Below are positions 52,206 to 60,063 of a stretch of 60,063 nt of DNA, one piece after another. The stretch lies in NCBI GenBank assembly GCA_030428785.1, contig JAUIEF010000010.1, positions 1 to 60,063 of the forward strand. Direction: 5' to 3'. The translations under genes and the position numbers were made by a program. Each line of letters starts with the position of its first letter. The stretch's first letter is position 1. The notes below the pieces were generated by a model. It made no database searches. It had not been told where the DNA came from and saw nothing but the letters and a program-made list of their open reading frames with translations. The stretch is from a bacterium. Its GTDB lineage: Bacteria; Planctomycetota; B15-G4.

Positions 52206-55200
52206 ATGGTGATGCGCCTGCGCCCGATGCAGCTCCTCGCCCTCGCCGCGACCCTCTCGCTCATCCTGCCCGCCTGCGGCGGCGGCGGTGGTGGCGGTGG
52301 GGGAGGCGGAGGCGGCACCACCGGCGCCGGCAAGGGCGTCAAGTTCCTCGGCTTCTCCTTCATCCGAGGCGACGGCACGACGACCACGACGGCGCCGAAG
52401 GAGGACCTGTCGACGATCCCGGCCACGCCGGGCGCGGGCCTCAACACGACCGTCGTGTTCCGCTTCGACGACGTGCCCCAGGGCCCGTTCAACGCGTCGA
52501 GCCTCCCGGTCTTCACGACGCCCTCCGACATCGCGCCGTCCGCCGGCGCGCCCCCGGCGCCGACCGTCATCCCGGCCAAGGGCACCTACGTGCTCGTCGG
52601 CACCGACGTCGAGTTCCGGCCGTTCATCCCCACCGCGCCGCTCCAGGCCAAGCTCACCGCCCCCGCGGCGGCCGTCCCCGGCTTCCTGCCCGCGTCCACC
52701 TACACCGCGCGCGTGAGCCTCGCCGCCGGCAGCAAGCTCCCCAACCTCGACACGAAGCTCGGCGGCGTGCCGAGCGAGGTGCGCTTCGGCACGACCTCCA
52801 ACCCCGCGGCCTTCTTCCCGAGCAAGCCCACGGACGACGACCCGCCGACCATCACGGCGACCGTCCCCGCGGACGGCGCCGCGGACTACCAGCCGGGCAT
52901 CTACTCCGACACCCCGCTGGGCTCCCCGATCCCGACCTTCCCGTCCGGGCCCTCGGAGTTCGAGCTGACGTACGCCGCGCCGCTGCTCCCGACGACGGCC
53001 AACCTCCAGGGCACGGACCTCGACGGCGACGGCGCCCTCGAGCCGCCCTTCTTCCTCTCCGCGCGCTCCACGCCCCTCATCGTCGCGCACGAGGTCCCGC
53101 AGGACGCCCTCGGAACGCACGACGCGTTCCCCGCGCTGTCCGGCTTCGAGGACGACGGCGGCGTCGCGGCCCCGGACGGGAGCGACGTCTTCCTCCACGG
53201 CAGCCTCGACGGCGCGCTGCCGGCCCCGGACGCCGGCCTCGTCCAGACGCCCGAGGCGCTCGCCGTGAGCGACCGGAGCTCGCTGCTCTACGCGATCTAC
53301 GACGTCGACGGCGGCAACGACCTGCTCACCATCGGCGACCACGTGCAGGGCGACCCGTCGGCCGCCGCGCTGGCCGTCGACGGCGGCGCCGCGGCGCCCG
53401 CCGCGCTCGACACGGGCCTCGACGACGTCACGGCGATCACCGTGCTGCTCGACGACCGGCTCGTCGCGTTCGACCGCACGACCGCCCGGCTCCACGAGCT
53501 CGTGCCCGAGGTGGGCCGCCGGCGTCCCATGCCCGGCTCGCCCGACCCGCTCGCGCCCCTGCTCACCGACCTCGCGCTCGAGGGCTTCGTGAGCGACGTG
53601 TGGGGCGGCGGCGTCACGGAGGTCCGCGACCTCGCGCAGGCGCCGTCCGGCGTGCTCTACGCGCTCGCCGTGCTGCCGGCCGACACCTTCCCGTCGATCC
53701 TGCGCCTCACGCCCATCGACCTCGACCTCAACGGCGTGTTCGGTCCCGGCGAGGGCGTGTTCACCGGCGACTCCGCCGACGTCGTCCTCACGCTCGCGTC
53801 GCAGTACGCGGCGATGGAGTTCGTCGGCGAGACCGAGCTGCTCGCGCTCAACCGCACGGACGACACGATCGACCGGGTGGACCTGCTGCTCGGCCCGACG
53901 GGCGTGGCGGTGTCCGACGTCGCGGCGTTCGGGACGCCCCTGCGCGACCTGCCCGACGGCCTGAGCCCTGCGCGCGCCTTCGCGCTCGGCCACATGCTCC
54001 TCGACACCGAGGCGACCCTCGTCTCGAACACGCTCGGCGGCGCGAGCGTCACGGTCACCGCGCCGGGCATGCTGCCCTTCGGCACGCCCGTCACGCTCTA
54101 CCAGCGCAACGCGCTCACGACGCTCGCCGGGTTCAGCGAGGTCAACGGCGACGTCGACGACCCGCGCACGCCTCTCGGCGGCAAGGCCGTCCTCACCGTG
54201 ACGACGGCCGTCCCCAACGCCGGCCCGGACACGCCCATCGACGACGTGTTCCTCGACGACTTCGAGAGCCGGGCGTTCGAGGACGGCGGCGTGCTGAGCG
54301 CCAACCCGAAGGCCGAGTGGGCGCTGTCCCAGCCGGGCGGCGGCACCACGGGCGGCCTCCGCGCTTCGGTCGGCGTCGCCGAGACGGCGATGCTCGGCGA
54401 CTTCCTCCCGCAGGCGGCCGGGAACTTCAACCCGGCGAACGCCTACGTGCGGACGCGCCTCCCGTGGGTCGGCCAGCACCTCGTGACGGACCACCCGGAG
54501 CGGCTGCTCGACCTCACGCAGACGAACTTCCAGGTCATCCTGCTCGACACGGACGTCCAGCAGTTCCCGCTGCCCTCCGGCTCCACGCCGGGCGTGCTCG
54601 GCAACATGACCGTGCTCGGCGGGCACTTCGTCTTCCGCGACTTCATCATCCCGGAGGGCGTCCACGTCCGCGCCACCGGGTCGAACCCGCTGCGCATCAC
54701 CGCGACCGGGCGCGTGGAGATCCACGGCGTGCTCGACGTGTCCGGCACGAACGGCCTCGGCGACGACAGCTTCGACTCCGCGTTCCTGCCGGTGCGCGGC
54801 GGCCCGGCCGGTCCCGGCGCGGGGCGCGGCGGCGACGCCCAGCCCTCGCTCTACGACCCGTCCGGCCCCGGCACGCTCGACCAGTACGTGACGCCCGAGA
54901 CGGCGGAGCGCGGCTACGGCCCCGTGATCCTCCCCAACGGCTCGGTCGTCATGCAGCAGATCGGCGGGCACGGCGGCATGTGCACCGCCGGCTACAAGCC
55001 GAACCAGGCCGGCTACCCGACGACCGGCCGCGCGCTCGCCGCCGGCCCCGTGCCGAACGACGAGCACCACCGTCCCCCGGGCGGCGGCGGCGGCACCTTC
55101 TACTTCACCGGCCAGCAGGCCCACACGGGCGCGGGCTGCTACGAGGTCCAGAGCAACAGCACCTGGTTCCCGTTCTCGCTCTGCCCGACCGACAACAAGA

Positions 55201-57176
55201 TCAACGACGCGCTCTTCGGCAACGAGGAGCGGCGCGCGCAGGGCTTCCAGCCCCCGCCTCCCGCGCTCCAGTGCATGTACATGGTCGGCACGCCGGAGAA
55301 CCCCGAGCGCATCAAGCCGGGCGGTCTGCCGGGTGACCTCGTCTTCGCGGACGGCGACGTCTCGAACGACTACATCGGCGACCTCGGCGAGGTGCCGTTC
55401 CTCATCGGCGGCCAGGGCGGCGGCGGCGGCGGCAGCCGCGTCGACAGCCTCCAGCACGGCATCTGGGGTGTCGGACCGTTCGGTCTGCCGATCGCGCTCG
55501 GCCCGCCCTTCTACCCGGCGCTGTTCATCAACGGCGTCTACTTCGCGCCGAGCCTGTTCGACGCGAAGGGCGGCGGTGGCGGCGGCGGCGGCGGCGGCGT
55601 CCAGATCCGCTCGTTCACCGACATCATCGTCGGTCGCACCGGCCACATCGACGCGAGCGGCGGCTCGGGCGGCGGCGGCGAGGTCGTGCAGAACAGCAAC
55701 ATCGGCGCGGGCGGCGGTGGCGGCAGCGGCGGCGCGATCCTGCTCCAGGCGGCGCGCGACATCTTCATCGAGGCCGATCGCGACCACCTCGCGGCGAACT
55801 TCATCGACGTCGACGGCGACCAGGGCGCCGCGCTCGACGTGTCCGGCGGCTTCGGCTGGGACGCGCAGACCGAGACGCCCTCGATGGACTACGACCTCAA
55901 GGCCTTCACCTGGGACTGGACCCGCTCCGACGGCGGGCACGGCGGCTTCGGCCTCATCCAGCTCCAGACGGGCGCCGGCAACCCCGCGCAGGTCGAGGAG
56001 GGCGCGTTCCTCTTCGCGTGGCAGCGGACGGTCGCCAAGTACGGCGGCTGGAACCGCGGCGTGGCCTGGCAGGACGACCACCCGGACAACGAGTTCCAGA
56101 GCCCGGCGGACCCGGACAACCCGGAGATCACCGACCCGCTCCGCTACATCGACATGCTGCACTACCGCCGTCACCGGCCGGAGCTCAGCAAGGCGTCGAA
56201 CGCGGAGGAGAACAAGTACTTCGTCCTCAACGGCAGCTTCCCGCCGATCATCTCGAGCGTGGACGGCGAGGACGGGCAGGGGCTCGTGAACGAGTACCCG
56301 GCCGGCTCGGGCACGCTCTGGTCCGACACGGCGATGACGAAGGGCCCGCTCAGCCAGGACGTCTGGGTCGTCAAGGAGCCGGAGCCGGAGGTCATCCTCG
56401 AGACCTACGACGGCTTCGACCCGCTCACGCTCCAGGAGACGAACTCCCCGAAGACCGTGCCGCCCGGCACGCTCTACGACGAGGACGCGGACATCCCCAT
56501 GTCGATCCTGCTCAACGAGCCGGACGGCACGCCGCGCACCGTCATGGTCGACGGCCAGGAGGTCTTCGAGCCGAGCAACATCATCGACCGCCTGCCGGTC
56601 GTGCCGTTCGACCGTGCGCCGCCGCCCTTCGGTTCGGAGAGCGTCGGCATCTCGCGCTGGCTCGACTTCAACGGCGTCGCCCTGCGCGACCGCGACGGCT
56701 CGGGGCGCCCGCCGCCCTTCTTCGCGCCGATCAACGGCACGTACCACGGCTCCGCCGGCGTGGCGATCCCGGCCGGCAAGGACGGCCAGGTCATCCTCGC
56801 GTCGGGCGGCATCCCCGGGAAACCGCTCAAGCCGGTGAAGGACACCGCGGGCAACCCCACGCTCGACGGTCTCGCCGGCGTGCCGAAGAACGACATCAAG
56901 GTCGACTCGCCCGAGTACCAGGAGCAGAACGTCGTCTCCGACAACGCGAGCGTGGCGCTCGAGTTCCAGGGCGCGTACCCGATCCGCACCGGCTCGCGCG
57001 TGCCCGACCCGGACACGCTCACCGGCTGGGTCCCGGACCTCACGGACGTCTCGGGCATGCCGCTCGTGCGCTTCCGCGTGGTCTTCGACGTGGGCAAGGA
57101 CCCGGTGAACTTCCCGTTCGGCGTCGACACGCTCCGTCCGCAGGCCGACTACGTGCGGCTGCGCGCGACCTACTGA
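52206..57176 (+). CDS. Giant Gly-rich lipoprotein with predicted beta-solenoid regions
   Basis: At 1656 residues it starts at ATG 52206 (GGAG 7 bases upstream) with a lipoprotein signal peptide (LALAATLSLILPAC, acylated Cys near 20), immediately followed by twelve or so Gly. The N-terminal ~400 residues resemble bacterial Ig-like domains (TTVVFRFDDVPQGPFNASSL, TYVLVGTDVEFRPF). Residues ~420-600 resemble a beta-propeller-like region (LLYAIYDVDGGNDLLTIGDH, LLALNRTDDTIDRVDLLLG). From ~780 on come solenoid-like strands (VLGNMTVLGGHFVFRDFIIP, RITATGRVEIHGVLDVSG) and poly-Gly loops (55416-55435, 55567-55600, 55661-55735). It probably is a surface or outer-membrane protein, possibly a substrate of the secretion machine; that is inference. 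Confidence 0.8.
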   Translation: MVMRLRPMQLLALAATLSLILPACGGGGGGGGGGGGGTTGAGKGVKFLGFSFIRGDGTTTTTAPKEDLSTIPATPGAGLNTTVVFRFDDVPQGPFNASSLPVFTTPSDIAPSAGAPPAPTVIPAKGTYVLVGTDVEFRPFIPTAPLQAKLTAPAAAVPGFLPASTYTARVSLAAGSKLPNLDTKLGGVPSEVRFGTTSNPAAFFPSKPTDDDPPTITATVPADGAADYQPGIYSDTPLGSPIPTFPSGPSEFELTYAAPLLPTTANLQGTDLDGDGALEPPFFLSARSTPLIVAHEVPQDALGTHDAFPALSGFEDDGGVAAPDGSDVFLHGSLDGALPAPDAGLVQTPEALAVSDRSSLLYAIYDVDGGNDLLTIGDHVQGDPSAAALAVDGGAAAPAALDTGLDDVTAITVLLDDRLVAFDRTTARLHELVPEVGRRRPMPGSPDPLAPLLTDLALEGFVSDVWGGGVTEVRDLAQAPSGVLYALAVLPADTFPSILRLTPIDLDLNGVFGPGEGVFTGDSADVVLTLASQYAAMEFVGETELLALNRTDDTIDRVDLLLGPTGVAVSDVAAFGTPLRDLPDGLSPARAFALGHMLLDTEATLVSNTLGGASVTVTAPGMLPFGTPVTLYQRNALTTLAGFSEVNGDVDDPRTPLGGKAVLTVTTAVPNAGPDTPIDDVFLDDFESRAFEDGGVLSANPKAEWALSQPGGGTTGGLRASVGVAETAMLGDFLPQAAGNFNPANAYVRTRLPWVGQHLVTDHPERLLDLTQTNFQVILLDTDVQQFPLPSGSTPGVLGNMTVLGGHFVFRDFIIPEGVHVRATGSNPLRITATGRVEIHGVLDVSGTNGLGDDSFDSAFLPVRGGPAGPGAGRGGDAQPSLYDPSGPGTLDQYVTPETAERGYGPVILPNGSVVMQQIGGHGGMCTAGYKPNQAGYPTTGRALAAGPVPNDEHHRPPGGGGGTFYFTGQQAHTGAGCYEVQSNSTWFPFSLCPTDNKINDALFGNEERRAQGFQPPPPALQCMYMVGTPENPERIKPGGLPGDLVFADGDVSNDYIGDLGEVPFLIGGQGGGGGGSRVDSLQHGIWGVGPFGLPIALGPPFYPALFINGVYFAPSLFDAKGGGGGGGGGGVQIRSFTDIIVGRTGHIDASGGSGGGGEVVQNSNIGAGGGGGSGGAILLQAARDIFIEADRDHLAANFIDVDGDQGAALDVSGGFGWDAQTETPSMDYDLKAFTWDWTRSDGGHGGFGLIQLQTGAGNPAQVEEGAFLFAWQRTVAKYGGWNRGVAWQDDHPDNEFQSPADPDNPEITDPLRYIDMLHYRRHRPELSKASNAEENKYFVLNGSFPPIISSVDGEDGQGLVNEYPAGSGTLWSDTAMTKGPLSQDVWVVKEPEPEVILETYDGFDPLTLQETNSPKTVPPGTLYDEDADIPMSILLNEPDGTPRTVMVDGQEVFEPSNIIDRLPVVPFDRAPPPFGSESVGISRWLDFNGVALRDRDGSGRPPPFFAPINGTYHGSAGVAIPAGKDGQVILASGGIPGKPLKPVKDTAGNPTLDGLAGVPKNDIKVDSPEYQEQNVVSDNASVALEFQGAYPIRTGSRVPDPDTLTGWVPDLTDVSGMPLVRFRVVFDVGKDPVNFPFGVDTLRPQADYVRLRATY

Positions 57177-57211
57177 CCGCGCGTCGAGTGGATCACTCCG
57201 GAGGCAGGTGC

Positions 57212-57217
57212 TAGCTT
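57212..57217 (+). promoter_or_regulatory. -10-like TAGCTT before the fabH-like gene
   Basis: TAGCTT lies 58 bases before ATG 57276. TGGATC 17 bases upstream is a weak -35 candidate. Confidence 0.3.
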
Positions 57218-57275
57218 CGGCGGCCCGGGCGCCGGTCGCCGGGCCCGGTCCACCTCACCTCCCGCGGATCCGACG

Positions 57276-58289
57276 ATGTCGCGAACGCGCGCCGCCCTCA
57301 CCGCCGTCGGCACGTACCTGCCCGAGGGCCGCCTGACGAACGAGATGCTCGTCGAGCACTACGGCGAGTGGTCCGCGGAGAAGATCAGCAACAAGACGGG
57401 CATCGACTCGCGCCACGTCGCCGCGCCGGACGAGTTCACGAGCGACATGGCGGTCAAGGCGGCCGAGGACCTCTTCGCGGGCGACCCGTCGCGCCGCGAG
57501 GGCGTCGACATGCTCATGCTGACGACGGTCACGCCGGACTACCTCGTGCCGTTCACGGCGGGGATGATCCACGACCGGCTCGGCCTGCCGAACACCGTCG
57601 CCGCCATGGACGTCGGGCTCGGCTGCTCCGGCTACGTCTACGGGCTGGGCGTCGCGGCCGGCATGATCGAGTCGGGACGCATGAAGAAGGTGCTGCTCTG
57701 CACGGGCGACCGCTTCTCGACCTTCACGGAGGACGGCGGACTCGACGTGCGCTCGATCTTCGGCGACGGCGCGTCCGCCACGCTCGTCGAGGCGGTGCCC
57801 GAGGGCGCCGAGCCGCCGGGCGCGATCATCGACCTCGTGCGCTTCGGCACCGACGGCAGCGGCGCGAAGAACCTCCTCGTGCCGACGAGCGGCGTGAAGG
57901 GTCACGCCGGCGTCGAGACGACCGACACGTCCAAGCCGATCCTCCACATGGACGGCCCGCAGGTCTTCGACTTCACGCTGCGCACGGTCGTGCCGCACAT
58001 CCGCGGCGTGCTCGAGGAGCGCGGGCTCGACGTCCCGGACGTCGACCTCTTCGTGCTGCACCAGGCCAACCTCTTCATGATGGAGCACCTGCGTCGGCGG
58101 CTGCGCATCACCGACGAGCAGTTCATGGTGCACATCGACGAAGTGGGCAACACGATCTCGACGAGCATCCCGCTCGCGCTGCGCGCCGCGGTCGACGCCG
58201 GGCGCGTCGGCCCGGGCGCGAAGGTCTGCCTCGTGGGCTTCGGCGTCGGCTACTCGTGGGGCACCGTGCTCCTGGAGTACCCGGGCTGA
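57276..58289 (+). CDS. 3-oxoacyl-ACP synthase III (FabH-like)
   Basis: At 337 residues it is a thiolase-fold condensing enzyme that would start fatty acid or related chains from an acyl-CoA and malonyl-ACP. The triad is complete: Cys117 in VGLGCSGYVYGL, His262 in FVLHQANLFMM and Asn292 in GNTISTSIPLAL. KTGIDSRHVAAPDEFTSD and IFGDGASATLVEA are family landmarks. The substrate range cannot be told from sequence; it could be housekeeping FabH or a specialised KASIII. It is 32 bases from trmFO, same strand. Confidence 0.9.
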   Translation: MSRTRAALTAVGTYLPEGRLTNEMLVEHYGEWSAEKISNKTGIDSRHVAAPDEFTSDMAVKAAEDLFAGDPSRREGVDMLMLTTVTPDYLVPFTAGMIHDRLGLPNTVAAMDVGLGCSGYVYGLGVAAGMIESGRMKKVLLCTGDRFSTFTEDGGLDVRSIFGDGASATLVEAVPEGAEPPGAIIDLVRFGTDGSGAKNLLVPTSGVKGHAGVETTDTSKPILHMDGPQVFDFTLRTVVPHIRGVLEERGLDVPDVDLFVLHQANLFMMEHLRRRLRITDEQFMVHIDEVGNTISTSIPLALRAAVDAGRVGPGAKVCLVGFGVGYSWGTVLLEYPG

Positions 58290-58321
58290 CCGCGGCGGGA
58301 GCGCACGACGACCCGCCCCGC

Positions 58322-59674
58322 GTGACGATCGTGGGCGGCGGGCTGGCGGGCTGCGAGGCGGCGCGCGTGCTCGCGGCGGCCGGCGTCCCCGTGCGCCTTG
58401 TCGAGATGCGGCCGACGCGCACGACGCCCGCGCACGCGTCCGGCGACCTCGCCGAGATCGTGTGCAGCAACTCGCTCGGCTCGACGGCGCCGCAGACGAG
58501 CAAGGGCGTGCTCCTCGAGGAGCTGCGCCGGCTGGGCAGCCTCGTCGTCGCGGCGGCGGAGCGGCACGCGGTGCCGGCGGGCGCGTCGCTCGCCGTGGAG
58601 CGCGAGGCCTTCTCCGCGGACGTGACGGGCGTCGTCGCCGCGCTGCCGGGCGTGGAGGTCGTTCGCGAGGAGGTCACGGCGGTGCCCGACGGTCCGACGC
58701 TCGTCGCGACGGGCCCGCTCACGGGCGACGCGCTCGCGGCCGACCTCGCGCGGCTCACGGGCTCCGAGCACCTCGCGTTCTACGACGCCATCGCGCCCAT
58801 CGTCACCGCCGAGTCGCTCGACCACGACGTGCTCTACGCCGCGAGCCGCTACGGTCGCGGCAGCCCCGACTTCCTCAACTGCCCGCTCGACCGCGAGGCC
58901 TACGACCGCTTCGTCACGGACCTCCTCGAGGCCGAGAAGGTGCAGCCCAAGGACTTCGAGCAGGAGGTGTTCTTCGAGGGCTGCATGCCCATCGAGGAGA
59001 TGGCGCGGCGCGGGCAGCGCACGCTCGCGTTCGGGCCGATGCGCCCGGTGGGGCTGCCCGACCCGCGCACGGGTCGCAACCCGTACGCCGTCATCCAGCT
59101 GCGCCGCGAGGACCCGCACGGGCAGCTCTACAACCTCGTCGGCTTCCAGACGAAGCTCAAGCACGGCGAGCAGAAGCGCGTGTTCCGCTCGCTGCCCGGC
59201 TTCGGCGCGGCGGAGTTCGCGCGGCTCGGGTCGATCCACCGCAACACCTTCCTGTGCACGCCGGCGCTGCTGGCGGAGGACCTCTCGCTGCGCGCGCGGC
59301 GCGACCTGTGGTTCGGCGGACTGCTCGTGGGCGTCGAGGGCTACGCGGAGTGCGCCGCCGCCGGGCTCGTCGCGGCGCTGGGCATCGTGGCGTCGCTGCG
59401 GGGAGGCGCGTTCGAGCCGCCCCCGCGCACGACGATGCTCGGCGGCCTGCTCGCGCACCTCCGCGAGGCGGACCCGGCTCACTTCCAGCCCATGAACGTG
59501 AACTTCGGGCTCCTGCCGCCGGTGGACGGCAAGGTCGGCGGCAAGCGGCTCGGCAAGCGCGAGCGACGGCTCGCGGCCGGAGAGCGCGCGCTCGCGGACA
59601 TGGACGCCTGGATCGCGGCTCATGAGCTCGGCTGGCTCGGCGGCCGGAGGAGCGAGCCGGCGTCGCCGGCCTGA
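58322..59674 (+). CDS. trmFO: Folate/FAD-dependent tRNA m5U54 methyltransferase TrmFO
   Basis: At 450 residues it methylates U54 of tRNA using methylenetetrahydrofolate. Starting from GTG 58322 the product opens with the family's typical TIVGGGLAGCEAARVLA FAD motif. Further landmarks: VRLVEMRPTRTTPAH, EIVCSNSLGS with the first functional Cys, VEREAFSADVTGVV, FEGCMPIEEMARRG with the second Cys, LAFGPMRPVGLPDP, YNLVGFQTKLKHGEQKRVF region and FPPVDGK-like LLPPVDGKVGGK. No good ribosome site lies close to GTG, and earlier in-frame starts give non-homologous extra residues, so the start is set by homology. Confidence 0.93.
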   Translation: MTIVGGGLAGCEAARVLAAAGVPVRLVEMRPTRTTPAHASGDLAEIVCSNSLGSTAPQTSKGVLLEELRRLGSLVVAAAERHAVPAGASLAVEREAFSADVTGVVAALPGVEVVREEVTAVPDGPTLVATGPLTGDALAADLARLTGSEHLAFYDAIAPIVTAESLDHDVLYAASRYGRGSPDFLNCPLDREAYDRFVTDLLEAEKVQPKDFEQEVFFEGCMPIEEMARRGQRTLAFGPMRPVGLPDPRTGRNPYAVIQLRREDPHGQLYNLVGFQTKLKHGEQKRVFRSLPGFGAAEFARLGSIHRNTFLCTPALLAEDLSLRARRDLWFGGLLVGVEGYAECAAAGLVAALGIVASLRGGAFEPPPRTTMLGGLLAHLREADPAHFQPMNVNFGLLPPVDGKVGGKRLGKRERRLAAGERALADMDAWIAAHELGWLGGRRSEPASPA

Positions 59675-59816
59675 GCGGCGGAGCGCTCCCCCTCGCCGGT
59701 CGCGGCCTCCGCGCCGACGTGCGCACACGCGCCGCCGCGACCGCCCGGCGCGCTCTCGTCCTGGCCTCGCGCCGCCCGCCTTGGTATCCCGGGGCGTCGC
59801 CTCGTCGAGCCCCGCC

Positions 59817-60063
59817 TTGGACCCAGAGACCGAGCCCCGCAGCGTCTTCATCGTGGGCTGCCCGCGCAGCGGGACGTCCGTGTTCTTCCAGACGTTCAGC
59901 CGGCACCCGTCCTTCGCGTACACGACGAACCTCACGCGCCGCTTCCGCGCCGTGTTCCCGCTCGTACGCATCGCCGAGGCGCTCGGCGGCACGCACCGGC
60001 CGGTAGAGGCCGCCGCGCTCTGGAAGGGCCTCTGGCCGACGGGCGTCCGCGAGAGGCCAGAGG
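59817..60063 (+). CDS. Sulfotransferase family protein, 3' end outside window
   Basis: The frame from TTG 59817 runs off the window (82 codons visible). It begins with a short leader then VFIVGCPRSGTSVFFQTFSR, which is the 5'-phosphosulfate-binding loop (PRSGTS) of PAPS-dependent sulfotransferases, followed by HPSFAYTTNLTRRFRAVF. TTG was chosen because no ATG or GTG precedes the loop in frame. A TATCCC hexamer at 59785-59790 could be its -10. The substrate is unknown. Confidence 0.75.
   Translation, partial: MDPETEPRSVFIVGCPRSGTSVFFQTFSRHPSFAYTTNLTRRFRAVFPLVRIAEALGGTHRPVEAAALWKGLWPTGVRERPE

Noticed and set aside
51894..56747. A very long open frame (over 1600 codons) on the minus strand opposite the Gly-rich lipoprotein
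   Set aside because: It mirrors the codon structure of the plus-strand gene, has Arg/Val/Ala/Asp-biased composition with no domain, and the plus strand has signal peptide, ribosome site and domain evidence.

Overview
The window is about 60 kb of a very GC-rich bacterial chromosome with densely packed genes on both strands, very high third-position GC and frequent GTG and TTG starts. Gene content points to a Gram-negative-type, two-membrane bacterium: secretin, LolC/D-type exporter, lipoproteins. The mix of many prepilin-like proteins, an exported squalene-cyclase-fold protein, HEAT-repeat and Gly-rich surface proteins, a flavin halogenase and TrmFO suggests Planctomycetota or a close relative. 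That assignment is an inference from gene content, not a marker-gene result. No insertion sequence, prophage, CRISPR array or integron was seen.

Layout. (1) 1-4.9 kb: the tail of a membrane protein, glutamate dehydrogenase with a structured leader, an 800-bp repeat-rich noncoding stretch, and typA. (2) 4.9-10.2 kb, minus strand: a HEAT-repeat exported protein, an exported squalene-cyclase-like protein and a radical SAM/SPASM protein, probably one unit. (3) 10.4-23.2 kb, plus strand: a 13-gene type II secretion/type IV pilus-like operon. Its order is pseudopilin, GspK-like, GspH-like, GspL, GspM, GspC/PilP-like, secretin, STAS, GspE, GspF, unknown, pseudopilin, GspK-like, GspH-like, so one three-gene module occurs at each end. 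(4) 23.2-30.7 kb: M20 peptidase, purQ and a PurS-PurS-PurL fusion (minus), accA, and an ECF sigma/anti-sigma pair. (5) 30.8-35.2 kb, minus strand: tig-clpP-clpX-rlmN. (6) 35.4-41.8 kb, plus strand: lysS, LolC/E- and LolD-like exporter, a MORN-type lipoprotein and ETF-ubiquinone oxidoreductase. (7) 41.9-44.9 kb, minus strand: four prepilin-like genes, probably supplying major and minor pilins for the machine in region 3. (8) 45-48.5 kb: DUF502 protein, tRNA-Ala(GGC), leuS, tRNA-Arg(CCG). (9) 48.5-52 kb: flavin-dependent halogenase and coiled-coil partner, divergent from a PhyH-type dioxygenase. (10) 52.2-60 kb: a 1656-residue Gly-rich lipoprotein, a FabH-like ketoacyl synthase, trmFO, and the start of a sulfotransferase gene cut by the window end.

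The most interesting points are the secretion operon with its duplicated modules and beta-rich GspK replacements, and a sigma-28-like promoter pattern (TCAAGT-N16-CGA) found before both this operon and two pilin transcription units 34 kb away. Next come the halogenase/coiled-coil/dioxygenase locus and several structured leaders and intergenic repeats. All assignments come from reading sequence and motifs; no database search was run.
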